Shown here: one piece after another, positions 25,959 through 34,573 of the stretch | Layout of the letters: each line of letters opens with the position of its first letter | Position numbering within the stretch: the first letter of the stretch is position 1 | NCBI GenBank assembly: GCA_946478975.1 | Contig: CAMLEO010000012.1 | Span: 1-50,600 of the forward strand | Origin: an uncultured Steroidobacter sp. | GTDB taxonomy: Bacteria; Pseudomonadota; Gammaproteobacteria; Steroidobacterales; Steroidobacteraceae | Length of the DNA: 50,600 nucleotides | Direction of reading: 5' to 3' | Notes under the pieces: model-generated | The model's input: only the letters and a program-made list of their open reading frames with translations | Told to the model about the DNA's origin: nothing | Databases searched by the model: none | Made by a program: the position numbers and the translations under genes

Positions 25959-26533
25959 GACGCGCTCAGGCTCGCGATGCGAACGATGGTGGTCACGACC
26001 CGGCGACAGCGATCCTGCAAGCACGGCGAGCCTTGTTCATCGTAAGCGCCGCGGCCGCAGGCAACGCTGGTCGGCGGCGAGGACACGGGACTCAGGCCCT
26101 GCCAGGCGACCGTGATCATATATTCGTTGTTCGGCAGCGCTTCGACGCAGCCGCGGCCACCGACCATCGCGCCGGCTTTGTCACCGGTCGAAGAGAGCTC
26201 GGCCGCGCCTTGCAGCGCCTGGCACCATTCGGCTGCGTCCTTGGCTGGCCGCGTCGCAGGGTTTATCGGGCAGGTCGCGCCGACGCCGAGTGGACCGCCG
26301 GATGTCAGATATTCGGCGGCCTTGCCGCGATTGACTTCGATGCGGCTCGCCATGTCGTTCAGCAGCACCAGCGCCTGGGTGCGTTGATACGACTCCATCT
26401 CGGACAGTTGCATGCGCTGCTGCAACCCCGCGAGCCCGAGCAGACCGATCGTGACGATGACGATGGTCACGAGCACTTCGATCAGGCTGGTGCCACGCTC
26501 CATGCACGCGGTGGATACGTACATCACTTCCAT
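25955..26533 (-). CDS. pilV: PilV-type minor pilin
   Basis: A 192-residue prepilin. 'CMERG-TSLIEVLVTIVIVT' is the leader and start of the N-terminal helix, with Glu at mature position 5; 'GLLGLAGLQQRMQ...ESYQRTQAL' is characteristic of PilV. The C-terminal portion holds several Cys residues. Three starts are possible: ATG 26533, GTG 26527 and ATG 26524, all overlapping the 3' end of pilE; 26533 is kept. Coupled both upstream (pilE) and downstream (pilW). It is a component of the pilus tip-priming complex. Confidence 0.87.
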   Translation of the reverse strand: MEVMYVSTACMERGTSLIEVLVTIVIVTIGLLGLAGLQQRMQLSEMESYQRTQALVLLNDMASRIEVNRGKAAEYLTSGGPLGVGATCPINPATRPAKDAAEWCQALQGAAELSSTGDKAGAMVGGRGCVEALPNNEYMITVAWQGLSPVSSPPTSVACGRGAYDEQGSPCLQDRCRRVVTTIVRIASLSAS

Positions 26534-26931
26534 TTTTCCGCAGGAGCCTTGTCGCCAGCGCTGCTCAAGGTCAGCGGCTGAGGGGTGTTGTCGGCAGCTT
26601 GCGTACCGATACCGGTGAAGGTGATGACAAACGTCGGCCGCGAGCCGGTGCCCAACGTGACGTCCCAGGCATAGTTCTGGCTCACGTCGGAGGGCGGGGC
26701 AAAGCCATTGGACTGCAAGGTCGCCTTGTCCGCGTAGCGGCGATTTGCCAGCAGGAACTGCTGCTCGCGATTGGCGATATCCATCATCACCGACTGCGCG
26801 GCGGAGCGTTTGCCGCGAATCACGTACTGACGATAGTTGGGGACCGCGATGCCGACCAGAATGCTGAGCACGGCGACCGTGATCAGCAGCTCGGTCAACG
26901 TGAAGCCTCGGTCCATCCGGTATCGAAACAT
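26524..26931 (-). CDS. pilE: PilE-type pilin
   Basis: A 135-residue pilin. 'MFRYRMDRG-FTLTELLITVAVLS' is the prepilin leader and hydrophobic helix; the region 'GIAVPNYRQYVIRGKRSAAQ...MMDIANREQQFLLANRRYAD' is the PilE-type minor pilin (ComP/PilE subfamily) pattern. It is the first gene of the cluster; the frame is open for 75 codons further, but those codons lack protein character. ATG 26931 is chosen over ATG 26958 and ATG 26916; none has a strong ribosome site. The 219 bases between this gene and the divergent gene at 27151 should hold both promoters; I could not identify a convincing -35/-10 or -24/-12 pair for pilE. Confidence 0.87.
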   Translation of the reverse strand: MFRYRMDRGFTLTELLITVAVLSILVGIAVPNYRQYVIRGKRSAAQSVMMDIANREQQFLLANRRYADKATLQSNGFAPPSDVSQNYAWDVTLGTGSRPTFVITFTGIGTQAADNTPQPLTLSSAGDKAPAEKWK

Positions 26932-27150
26932 CGCACCGCCATTCGAGCCTGCACCCATGGGGGCTTGTCTACGACACTCGCAGCCGCGATGGCAGTCGTG
27001 GTGATTACCGGGAAAAACGCGGGAATGCGCGATTGAAATTGCGACGGCGCGGCTCGCGGTTGCAGCATCAACGTTTCCTTGACTCCGTTCAGCGGCGGGC
27101 ATAGCGTCGCCCGGGGCCAAAAAAATCAATGCCAACCCGGGGGAATTTCC

Positions 27151-27567
27151 ATGCAACGCATGCTAGCCGCTTCAACTGCGCTCCTGACCCTGTTCGCCGG
27201 CGTCGCGAGTGCAGGTGACAAAGAGGATCTCATCGCGCTCGACAAGCAGTGGGCCGAGTCGGTGATGAAGGGTGACAACGCCGGGGCAGGCAAGATTCTC
27301 GCGGACCAGGTCGTGTCGGTTTCCGACCAAGGCGTCGGCGGCAGGAAAGAAGAGATGGCGAGTTACCAGGCCGCTCCCGCCGGCACTCGTTACGAGGCCA
27401 CCGATTACAAAGTTACATTCCTCACGCCCGACATTGCCGTGATGACTCACGGCACCAAGGGCACCGATGCCCACTACAGCATGCATGTGTGGTCCCGCAA
27501 AGGCGGAAAATGGCAGGTCGTCGCAACGTCGGCGACGCCGATCAAGAGCGCGACCGCATCCCGCTGA
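27151..27567 (+). CDS. Secreted SnoaL/DUF4440-like protein
   Basis: A 138-residue protein with a signal peptide ('MQRMLAASTALLTLFAGVAS', cut before GDKED). The mature part follows the NTF2-like fold of DUF4440/SnoaL: 'LIALDKQWAESVMKGDNAGA', a mid-section strand 'YKVTFLTPDIAVMTHGTKG' and the closing 'HVWSRKGGKWQVVATSATP'. Members bind small ligands or act as accessory domains; no catalytic residues can be assigned. GGGGGAA precedes ATG 27151. The gene is transcribed divergently from pilE and appears monocistronic; the next gene begins 164 bases later. Confidence 0.75.
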   Translation: MQRMLAASTALLTLFAGVASAGDKEDLIALDKQWAESVMKGDNAGAGKILADQVVSVSDQGVGGRKEEMASYQAAPAGTRYEATDYKVTFLTPDIAVMTHGTKGTDAHYSMHVWSRKGGKWQVVATSATPIKSATASR

Positions 27568-27731
27568 GCCGCCGATTGTGAGTTTTGACCGGCGATGAGG
27601 CGCTCGCCGGCCAGGCGTGCAGGACTGCACCTTTGGAGTTTGCTGACAGGATTACCCGGAGCGTAGCAGCGCGCCGCCGATGTTTCTTCCGCGTCAGTCC
27701 AACACTTCGAGATCACCAGGGGAGCAAGCTC

Positions 27732-28535
27732 ATGAATACGAATCTCCGCGCCTCGTGTGTGGCCATTCTTGCAGCCGCCGCCGCCACGGCGGTCGCCCAC
27801 GAGCAGAGCGATCCGCCGCCGAATCCGACCAGCACCCGATGCGCCGCGCTGCCGACCCATGCTCAATTGAAAGCGGCGCTGACGGCCGCTCGCAATCAAG
27901 CCAACGGAGGTTTCAACCTCGATATGTGGGCGACGGTGGTCGATCGGGACGGCGTCGTTTGCGCGGTGGCGTTCACTGGAGACAATCGTGGCGCGCAGTG
28001 GCCGGGCAGCCGTGTGATCTCGGCGCAGAAGGCGAATACCGCCAACGCGTTCAGTCTGCCGGGCCTGGCACTATCGACCGCGAATTTGTATGCGGCGGTT
28101 CAGCCGGGCGGTTCGTTGTATGGCTTGCAACACAGTAACCCGGTCGAAACGCTCGTCGCCTATCGCGGCCCCGCCGCCCACTTCGGTCTCGTGAACGATC
28201 CGATGATCGGTTATCGCATCGGCGGCGTGAACGTGTTCGGCGGCGGGCTCGCGCTTTATAACAAAAATCAGGTGCTGATCGGCGCGGTCGGCGTGAGCGG
28301 CGATACGTCCTGCGCCGATCACAACATCGCCTGGCGCACGCGTCACACGTTGAATCTCGATTTCGTCCCCGCCGGCGTCAGCGCTGCGGGCGACGACAAC
28401 ATCAACTACATTGGCCTGGTGCCCAAACCGAGCCTCGCCAACGATTTCTCACATCCCGTGTGCGCGATCGCCGGCGTGGACGGCGTCTCAGAGATCAGCG
28501 CCAAGCTGCCAGCGATCCAGAAGCCTGAAACCTGA
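27732..28535 (+). CDS. Secreted HbpS/GlcG-like heme-binding-family protein
   Basis: A 267-residue protein with signal peptide ('MNTNLRASCVAILAAAAATA', cut near AHA/HEQ). The mature part has the GlcG/HbpS fold (Pfam Haem_degrading): 'LKAALTAARNQANGGFNLDM' then 'ATVVDRDGVVCAVAFTGDNRG' (its first 20 residues), 'SRVISAQKANTANAF', and 'NVFGGGLALYNKNQVLIGAV' followed by a conserved GVSG. Family members bind heme or cobalamin, or serve oxidative-stress sensing; which applies here is unknown. An AGGGGAGC ribosome site precedes ATG 27732. A hairpin follows 15 bases after its stop. Confidence 0.78.
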   Translation: MNTNLRASCVAILAAAAATAVAHEQSDPPPNPTSTRCAALPTHAQLKAALTAARNQANGGFNLDMWATVVDRDGVVCAVAFTGDNRGAQWPGSRVISAQKANTANAFSLPGLALSTANLYAAVQPGGSLYGLQHSNPVETLVAYRGPAAHFGLVNDPMIGYRIGGVNVFGGGLALYNKNQVLIGAVGVSGDTSCADHNIAWRTRHTLNLDFVPAGVSAAGDDNINYIGLVPKPSLANDFSHPVCAIAGVDGVSEISAKLPAIQKPET

Positions 28536-28549
28536 GTTTGTTACAACTC

Positions 28550-28583
28550 GCACGTTCCGTCTGCCTGCGGCGGCGGAACGTGC
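28550..28583. terminator. Hairpin between convergent genes, possible terminator
   Basis: A perfect 10-base inverted repeat GCACGTTCCG / CGGAACGTGC with a 14-base loop lies in the 84-base gap between two convergent genes. There is no T-run after either arm, so it would be a weak or Rho-assisted bidirectional terminator rather than a classical intrinsic one. Confidence 0.45.
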
Positions 28584-28619
28584 GGCTGTCGTGCTTGCGT
28601 CGCTGACAGCCCTCATTTG

Positions 28620-29354
28620 CTAACAAGCTATCATCCGTCGCACCAGCTCGACGGCACTCGCTTGCAAACATTCGACAGTGGGGGCGAGGGCCTTCGTTGC
28701 GGCGATGGTTGCTGCCTGCTCCACGTCGACTCTGGAAGCGCCCTGTGCCGCTGCTTCTTTCGCTGCTGCTAAAGCCACATCGAATACAGCGTTGCATGGA
28801 GCGGTGACGATGGGGGCCCAGGCGGTTTCCACGGCGGCGGCTTGTACTGGCGCTTCGGTGGGCGGGTAGTCGGTTGCGTTTAGAGAATATTGCACGGCCT
28901 TGCCGCCCGTGTGCCAGGCAGTGTCCTTGGCAACTTCCCAACCGGCTGCAAGCGCTGCCAACAGCGCAGCTTCGCCGGCGCCGTCGTAAGCATCCTTGGT
29001 GGTGGGATCGTTGAGAATGCCCAGGCGTTCGACCTCGGCATCGGCAGCCTCAACCGCCTGGTACGCATCGATCACGATCGGCTCCGCGGCGAAGGCGGTT
29101 GCCAGGTCGACGATCTCCGGCAGCTGGCGCAGGGCTCGTCCGAACGAAACATAAGCAGGATCCAGTTCGAGCAACGTCGGCACGTACACACGCATGAGCC
29201 AGTCGAGCGCCATGAACGCGCGGCGCTTTTCGATGCGCTCATCGGCTCGTGTGCCGGCGAGGCTCGGAATCAATGGTTTCAGCAGCCGGTTGTCCCAACC
29301 GATCATGAACGTCGCGATCACGGGGCAGGTGGAGGGGTCAATGACGAGGTTCAC
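28620..29354 (-). CDS. Ala-rich cytosolic protein, unknown function
   Basis: A 244-residue protein without signal peptide or membrane helix. GTG 29354 has AGGA six bases upstream, a good ribosome site. The N-terminal 60 residues have hydrophobic and aromatic positions ('VIATFMIGWDNRLLKPLIPS'), the rest is rich in Ala, Glu and Asp with long predicted helices ('GAGEAALLAALAAGWEVAKD', 'AALAAAKEAAAQGASRVDVE'). The high-Ala helices and periodic small residues might give a helical bundle or a HEAT-like array. I do not recognise a family. It stands alone between convergent and divergent neighbours. Confidence 0.6.
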   Translation of the reverse strand: MNLVIDPSTCPVIATFMIGWDNRLLKPLIPSLAGTRADERIEKRRAFMALDWLMRVYVPTLLELDPAYVSFGRALRQLPEIVDLATAFAAEPIVIDAYQAVEAADAEVERLGILNDPTTKDAYDGAGEAALLAALAAGWEVAKDTAWHTGGKAVQYSLNATDYPPTEAPVQAAAVETAWAPIVTAPCNAVFDVALAAAKEAAAQGASRVDVEQAATIAATKALAPTVECLQASAVELVRRMIAC

Positions 29355-29456
29355 GGTCTTTCCTGGGGGACGTGAGAATTATCATGGCGTCAGCATCTCA
29401 GCCCGTTTCGCCAACTCGCTATACTGCCGCGGATGCGTCCTCGAGCGGTACAAACG

Positions 29457-32400
29457 ATGATCGAAGCGTTGAAGCGATACTGGATCTGCGCGTTGGGCCT
29501 GCTGGCCGCCCCGATCTGGGCGGGAGCGGCGGGCGACGAGCCCGAGCTGCTGTTTCGGGCCTCTGCGGACAAGGGATTCACGGCGGAAGTGGCGCACGGC
29601 GACGCCGAGCCCAACTTCAAGGACAAAGTGCGCATCGTGCCGACCGGCGCCCAGGGCGGCGCAATCGAATGGAGCGACGATGGCGTGCTCGCCTGGAACG
29701 CGCCCGGCAACATCTACGCCGAGCGAGGCACACTCGCGTTCTTCTGGCGGCCTCGCTATCCGGTGGGCGAGGCGCCGTTCGTGATCTTCCGTGTCGGTTA
29801 CGCCGATCACACCAGCTGGGACATGACCTGGCTGCGCATCGATTGGAACGGTCACGGCTTCGACGCCTTCGTCACCGACGCGAATCTCGCGCGCACACGC
29901 GTTTCGTTTGCTCTCAATGCGCCTCCCGCCGCCGACTCCTGGACTCATCTCGCATTCGCATGGGATGAAACGTTGGGCGTGCGGTTGTATGTGAACGGTC
30001 GCGAAGCTGCGCGTGTAGATACGCGTGCCGATTACGACGCCGGGCTGGATCAGTTCGGCCTCGCGGCGCGCATTCTGGCGCCTCACCAGGTGCAGAGCCG
30101 TTATAACTATTTGCGGGGAAGCGATATCGATGAGCTGCGCATCTATGATCGCATGCTCGATGCTACCGGTGTCGATGCGCTCGCTCACCAACGCGAAGCG
30201 ACGACGGCGATTGCTGCAGCGGACGCGCAGAAGGCGTGGCTGCATCGTTACGGCTGGGAAGACAAAGCGCCGCCGGCGTTGAAGTCGCCCGTCACGTCGG
30301 TCCGAGTGCTCGGCTTCACCGACGCACGCGACAAGAAAGAATGGATGTGGCGAGCAGTGGACGGCATTCCCGAAACCACCTGGCCCGGCGTCTACAACCG
30401 TTCACGCCTGCCCGGGCGCGACGATTATTTCGAGCTGCCCGACTGGAATACCTACGTCGAAGGCGGCCAGGCGCTCGATCTCAGCGTGCCGGACGAAACA
30501 TTCAATCGCATCGAGATTCGCGGCGCGGCGTTTGGCGAGATGAGCTACGGCGCCGCGACCGATAAGTTGCAACCTTTGTTTTCGCGCCCGCGCGGCGTCG
30601 TACGCAGCGTGAACGAGTTCGATGCTCGCAAGGGCGGTCACCTGCGATTTACCAATCAGGAACAGGAAACCCCGATTCAGCAGCTCTGGGCTTACAGCGT
30701 CAGCGACGCTGCCGAACCCGCCGGCACGACCAAGTTGGTGTACACGATCCAAAGCAAGATAGAGCCCGACTACGAGAACTTCACCACGCTGCGTGAGTTC
30801 ATCGCAGGCCGTTATCCTGCCGATGAACGTGCGACGGTGGTGGCATTGCCGGCGCGTGCGCCTTCGCGTCAGCGCGCAGCCACGACGCAAGTTCCGCAGC
30901 GTCCGATCGTCCACGTGTTGATTCCTGCCGGCCTCGGCGGCGCGCCGGCGGCGCAGCCGCTGATGCGCAGCTTTGCGTACGGCTGGGAAAATATGTACGA
31001 CGGCCTCGATGGTGTCGCCATCGATCTGCCGGCACTCGACCTGCAGCCCACGCACGACGGCCTGATCCCGCTCAACATTCGTATCAAAGATCCGATCTGG
31101 CCGGGCCGAGACATGATCGACCTGTCCGTGTCGGTGCGCCCGAAAGAAAAGCGCACGCTGTGGCTCGATCTGCGCGATCGCATCCTGACCGAAGACAGCT
31201 TGTATCTCACAATCGCCTCGGCCGCGCCGGCGTTCAATGCCGCGATGCTCGACGGTGCGCAGATCCGTCTCGTGTTCAAGCCCAGAAAGGCTGCGATTGC
31301 CGAGCACGTCGCCGATCGTTTCAACCAGGTGAAGGACAATTGGGGCTTCCTGGTCGAAGAGCACACGACCTCCAAGCGGCAGGGTTTGTATCGTCGCGTG
31401 CATGCGGACGCGAGCGATCTGTTGCGCGTCGATCCCGATCACATGCCCGGCCGCGTGTATTGGGATTACATGAGCTTCGGCAACCAGTCGCCGCTGTCGT
31501 ACGACGCGCCGACGCCGCCGGCTGGTGTGCCTGCGTGGGCGTTCTGGCAGACCGAGGAGTTGAAGCAGGTTCGACACTTCGTGAACTGGTGGATCGATGA
31601 GCGCCAGGTGGAGTACGGCGACTTCGGCGGCGGCATTTCCGACGACTCGGATCTGGTTCAGCAATGGCCCGCGGTCGCGCTGATGGGCGTCGACCCGGAC
31701 AAGCTCAACACCTCGCTGATCGCGCTCGCCGATGCCGCTCACAAGCACGGAATGTTTACCAACGGCCTGTCGACCATCGAGACCGACGAGCTGCATTCCT
31801 ACGAGGAAGGCATCAACAGCGACTCCGCCCGGTTGTATCTCAATTGGGGCGATCCGCTGACGCTGACGCGCATGATGACCACGGTGAAGGCGTTCGAAAA
31901 CGTCGTTCAGCCGAATCCCAAAGGTCACCTGTTGTTCTCCACCGACTGGTTCGGCGGCCGCAAGCAATATCGCGAGCCGAACTGGCAATGGCAGAAGCCG
32001 TATTCGTTTCCGTTCCTGCACCCGGCATTCCTGATGGGCGGCTACAACGCGAACGAGCGAAGTCGCGCCATCGTCACAGGCCTCGCCGATAGTTATCTCG
32101 CACATGCATACACGGCCAACGATGGCACGTGGGTGCTGCCGAACGAGATCAACTGGCGCACCGACGAAACGCGCGGCGGCGAGTTGCGCGACGGCGTCGG
32201 TGCGGCCGATGTCATGCACACGTTCTGGGCCGCCTGGCGCTGGAGCGGCGATGCGCGTTATCTCAAAGCGATCGAATATCTGGTGGGGCGCAGCGGGCCG
32301 GGCAGCGTCGCGAACTTGGGCGAGAACTATCTGGATGCTCTCAACAAACGTGCGGAGTGGGGCAAACAGCTGGCGGCCGCCGCCGAGCGCGGCGATGCGC

Positions 32401-33248
32401 CGGGATTCGCAACCTACGTCGCCTGGGAGATGAGCGGCGACAAGAAATACCTGGAAACATTGTTCGCCGATGGCACGCGCCGTAAAGCTCAGCGCATGTA
32501 CCTGATGACGGACGGGCATTGGTGGAGCGATCGTGTCACGGCGCCGAGTGAGAATCTGCAGCGCGCACGCCTGGGCGGCCTCGCCCTGGTGCGCAATCAG
32601 ACATTCCCCGGCCACACGGTGAGCTGGCGCTTCGCCGATCCAGAAGGTGCGGTGAATGTCGGCTTGCTGGTGCCGCAGCCACGACAGGACCGCTTCAAGG
32701 TGATTGCTTATAACCTGAGCAAGAAGCCGCAGCGTGCGACGATGACGGGCTGGAACGTCACAGCCGGACGCTGGCGGATAAAGCAGGGCGTGGATACGCG
32801 TGGCGCCGATACACCCGATCGCGGTGTTTCTGAACGCACCATCGACTTCGAGAAGAGTGCGTCGGTCGACGTGGTGTTCCCACCGCGCAGTGTGTACGTG
32901 ATGGAACTCGAGCTCGAACAGGCGGGACAAGCGGTGGAGCTGCGGCCGGACCTTGGCATTGGTCGCGACGAAACGCGCGTGCTGAACGATGCTGTCGAGC
33001 TCAATGTTTACAGCCTCGGTCATGTCGGCACGTCCGCGGGCGTCGCTATACTCGAAGACAATCGCGGCCGCGAGCTGGCACGTACTACGATTCCGCCGCT
33101 GCCGGCACCGAGCGACCTGGTCGCGAAGAGCGCGATTGTCCGCCTGCCGTTGTCTTCCGGTGCCGCTCGTGTGAGAGTGATGTTGGAGGGCGATCAGCCC
33201 GAAGTGACACGGCTCAACAACCGCGTCGATCTGCCGCTCAACCATTGA
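29457..33248 (+). CDS. Large secreted LamG-domain protein, probable polysaccharide-active enzyme
   Basis: About 1263 residues. Signal peptide 'MIEALKRYWICALGLLAAPI' is cut after WAGA. Residues about 30-235 form a LamG/concanavalin-like jellyroll ('GTLAFFWRPRYPVGEAPFVI', 'SWTHLAFAWDETLGVRLYVN', 'DELRIYDRML'). A middle region (about 290-620) looks like beta-sandwich domains, and residues about 680-1060 are helical, Trp/Asp/His-rich and resemble the alpha/alpha-toroid of polysaccharide lyases and some glycoside hydrolases: 'WWIDERQVEYGDFGGGISDD', 'HTFWAAWRWSGDARYLKAIE'. C-terminal beta domains follow. I infer binding and degradation of a polymer; the catalytic residues cannot be named. ATG 29433 is an alternative start. 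An MFS transporter follows six bases downstream. Confidence 0.75.
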   Translation: MIEALKRYWICALGLLAAPIWAGAAGDEPELLFRASADKGFTAEVAHGDAEPNFKDKVRIVPTGAQGGAIEWSDDGVLAWNAPGNIYAERGTLAFFWRPRYPVGEAPFVIFRVGYADHTSWDMTWLRIDWNGHGFDAFVTDANLARTRVSFALNAPPAADSWTHLAFAWDETLGVRLYVNGREAARVDTRADYDAGLDQFGLAARILAPHQVQSRYNYLRGSDIDELRIYDRMLDATGVDALAHQREATTAIAAADAQKAWLHRYGWEDKAPPALKSPVTSVRVLGFTDARDKKEWMWRAVDGIPETTWPGVYNRSRLPGRDDYFELPDWNTYVEGGQALDLSVPDETFNRIEIRGAAFGEMSYGAATDKLQPLFSRPRGVVRSVNEFDARKGGHLRFTNQEQETPIQQLWAYSVSDAAEPAGTTKLVYTIQSKIEPDYENFTTLREFIAGRYPADERATVVALPARAPSRQRAATTQVPQRPIVHVLIPAGLGGAPAAQPLMRSFAYGWENMYDGLDGVAIDLPALDLQPTHDGLIPLNIRIKDPIWPGRDMIDLSVSVRPKEKRTLWLDLRDRILTEDSLYLTIASAAPAFNAAMLDGAQIRLVFKPRKAAIAEHVADRFNQVKDNWGFLVEEHTTSKRQGLYRRVHADASDLLRVDPDHMPGRVYWDYMSFGNQSPLSYDAPTPPAGVPAWAFWQTEELKQVRHFVNWWIDERQVEYGDFGGGISDDSDLVQQWPAVALMGVDPDKLNTSLIALADAAHKHGMFTNGLSTIETDELHSYEEGINSDSARLYLNWGDPLTLTRMMTTVKAFENVVQPNPKGHLLFSTDWFGGRKQYREPNWQWQKPYSFPFLHPAFLMGGYNANERSRAIVTGLADSYLAHAYTANDGTWVLPNEINWRTDETRGGELRDGVGAADVMHTFWAAWRWSGDARYLKAIEYLVGRSGPGSVANLGENYLDALNKRAEWGKQLAAAAERGDAPGFATYVAWEMSGDKKYLETLFADGTRRKAQRMYLMTDGHWWSDRVTAPSENLQRARLGGLALVRNQTFPGHTVSWRFADPEGAVNVGLLVPQPRQDRFKVIAYNLSKKPQRATMTGWNVTAGRWRIKQGVDTRGADTPDRGVSERTIDFEKSASVDVVFPPRSVYVMELELEQAGQAVELRPDLGIGRDETRVLNDAVELNVYSLGHVGTSAGVAILEDNRGRELARTTIPPLPAPSDLVAKSAIVRLPLSSGAARVRVMLEGDQPEVTRLNNRVDLPLNH

Positions 33249-33253
33249 ACGAC

Positions 33254-34573
33254 ATGCAATCAGGAAACCTGTCTGCGACGGACCGTCGAACGCTGTTCTT
33301 GGCTTCACTGGGCGGCGCGCTGGAGTTTTACGACTTCATCATTTTCGTGTTCTTTGCGACCACGATCGGCGCGCTGTTCTTTCCGCCCGACATTCCGGAC
33401 TGGCTGCGGCAGCTGCAGACGCTCGGCATCTTTGCCGCCGGTTACCTGGCTCGTCCCATCGGCGGCGTGCTGATGGCGCATTTCGGCGATCGCATCGGTC
33501 GCAAACAGATGTTCATGCTGAGCGTGCTGTTGATGGCGCTGCCGACGCTGCTGATCGGCGCACTGCCGACGTATGCATCGATCGGCCTCGCAGCGCCCGT
33601 GTTGTTGCTGGCGTTGCGAATTCTGCAAGGTGCGGCGGTGGGCGGCGAAGTACCCGGTGCGTGGGTATTTGTTTCCGAGCACGTCTCGGAGCGTCGCATC
33701 GGTCTCGCCTGCGGTGTGTTATCCGGCGGTCTGACGGTCGGCATCCTGCTCGGCTCGTTGGTCGCGGGCGCGATTCATTCGCTCTGGACGAATGAGCAAG
33801 TGCTCGCGGGTTACTGGCGCGTGCCATTCGTTCTGGGCGGTTTGTTCGGCCTGCTCGCATTGTGGCTGCGGCGCTATTTGCACGAGACGCCGGTGTTCAA
33901 GGAACTGCAGCAGCGTCGTGCGCTGGAGGCCGGCTTGCCGATCGGACGCGTGCTCGGCGGTCATCGTGCGAGTGTCGCGCGCTCGATGGTGCTCAGCTGG
34001 TTTCTGACGGCGGGCATCGTGATCGTGATTCTGATGACGCCGACCCTGGCGCAAGCGGTGGCCAAGATTCCGGCGGCCCAGGCGCTGCATGCGAATTCCT
34101 GGGCCACGCTCGGCTTCGCACTCAGCTGTGTCGTGTACGGTTGGGCCGCGGATCGTTTTGGAGTCCGCAAGGTGCTGATCGCAGGCGCCGCGCTGATGTT
34201 CATCTCGGCGCTGGTTTTGTTTCAGGTGATGACCGGCGCGCCCGAGCACTTCACGGTCGCATACATCGTTGCTGGCACGTGCGTTGGCGTCGTCGGCATC
34301 GTGCCGGTGCTGCCGTTACGAGCGTTTCCGGCCCCGATCCGTTACTCGGGCCTTTCGTTCTCTTATAACGTTGCGTACGCGATCTCGGGCGGTTTGACGC
34401 CGCTGATCGTCACGTTATGGATGCGATCCAATCCGCACGCGCCGGCTTATTACATCGGCGTGGTTGCGCTGCTGACGGCGCTGACGGCCGCCACTTGGGC
34501 AGCCGCTCAGACAAATGACGTCGCCGATCAACCCGACAGCTTGCGTCGTCCGCGCTCCGCCGATATGCGGTGA
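33254..34573 (+). CDS. MFS transporter, MHS/ProP-like
   Basis: A 12-helix inner-membrane transporter of about 439 residues. It has the MHS-family features: 'ASLGGALEFYDFIIFVFFAT' (the EFYDF motif of helix 1), 'GYLARPIGGVLMAHFGDRIG' continuing R-K (loop 2-3 signature) and 'RILQGAAVGGEVPGAWVFVS' in helix 4. Such proteins are proton symporters for osmolytes, dicarboxylates or aromatic acids. It starts right after the LamG protein, so it probably imports a product of that protein; the substrate is unknown. A TTG at 33245 overlaps the previous stop and could also be used. The 3' end overlaps convergent phoD by 46 bases. Confidence 0.88.
   Translation: MQSGNLSATDRRTLFLASLGGALEFYDFIIFVFFATTIGALFFPPDIPDWLRQLQTLGIFAAGYLARPIGGVLMAHFGDRIGRKQMFMLSVLLMALPTLLIGALPTYASIGLAAPVLLLALRILQGAAVGGEVPGAWVFVSEHVSERRIGLACGVLSGGLTVGILLGSLVAGAIHSLWTNEQVLAGYWRVPFVLGGLFGLLALWLRRYLHETPVFKELQQRRALEAGLPIGRVLGGHRASVARSMVLSWFLTAGIVIVILMTPTLAQAVAKIPAAQALHANSWATLGFALSCVVYGWAADRFGVRKVLIAGAALMFISALVLFQVMTGAPEHFTVAYIVAGTCVGVVGIVPVLPLRAFPAPIRYSGLSFSYNVAYAISGGLTPLIVTLWMRSNPHAPAYYIGVVALLTALTAATWAAAQTNDVADQPDSLRRPRSADMR

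Noticed and set aside
27075..27110. TTGACT promoter before the SnoaL-like gene
   Set aside because: The -10 is poor (CATAGC or ATAGCG), so I did not list it.
30402..33308. 968-codon open frame antisense to the LamG protein
   Set aside because: Translation is low-complexity His/Arg/Ala-rich; the + strand has a signal peptide and recognisable domains.
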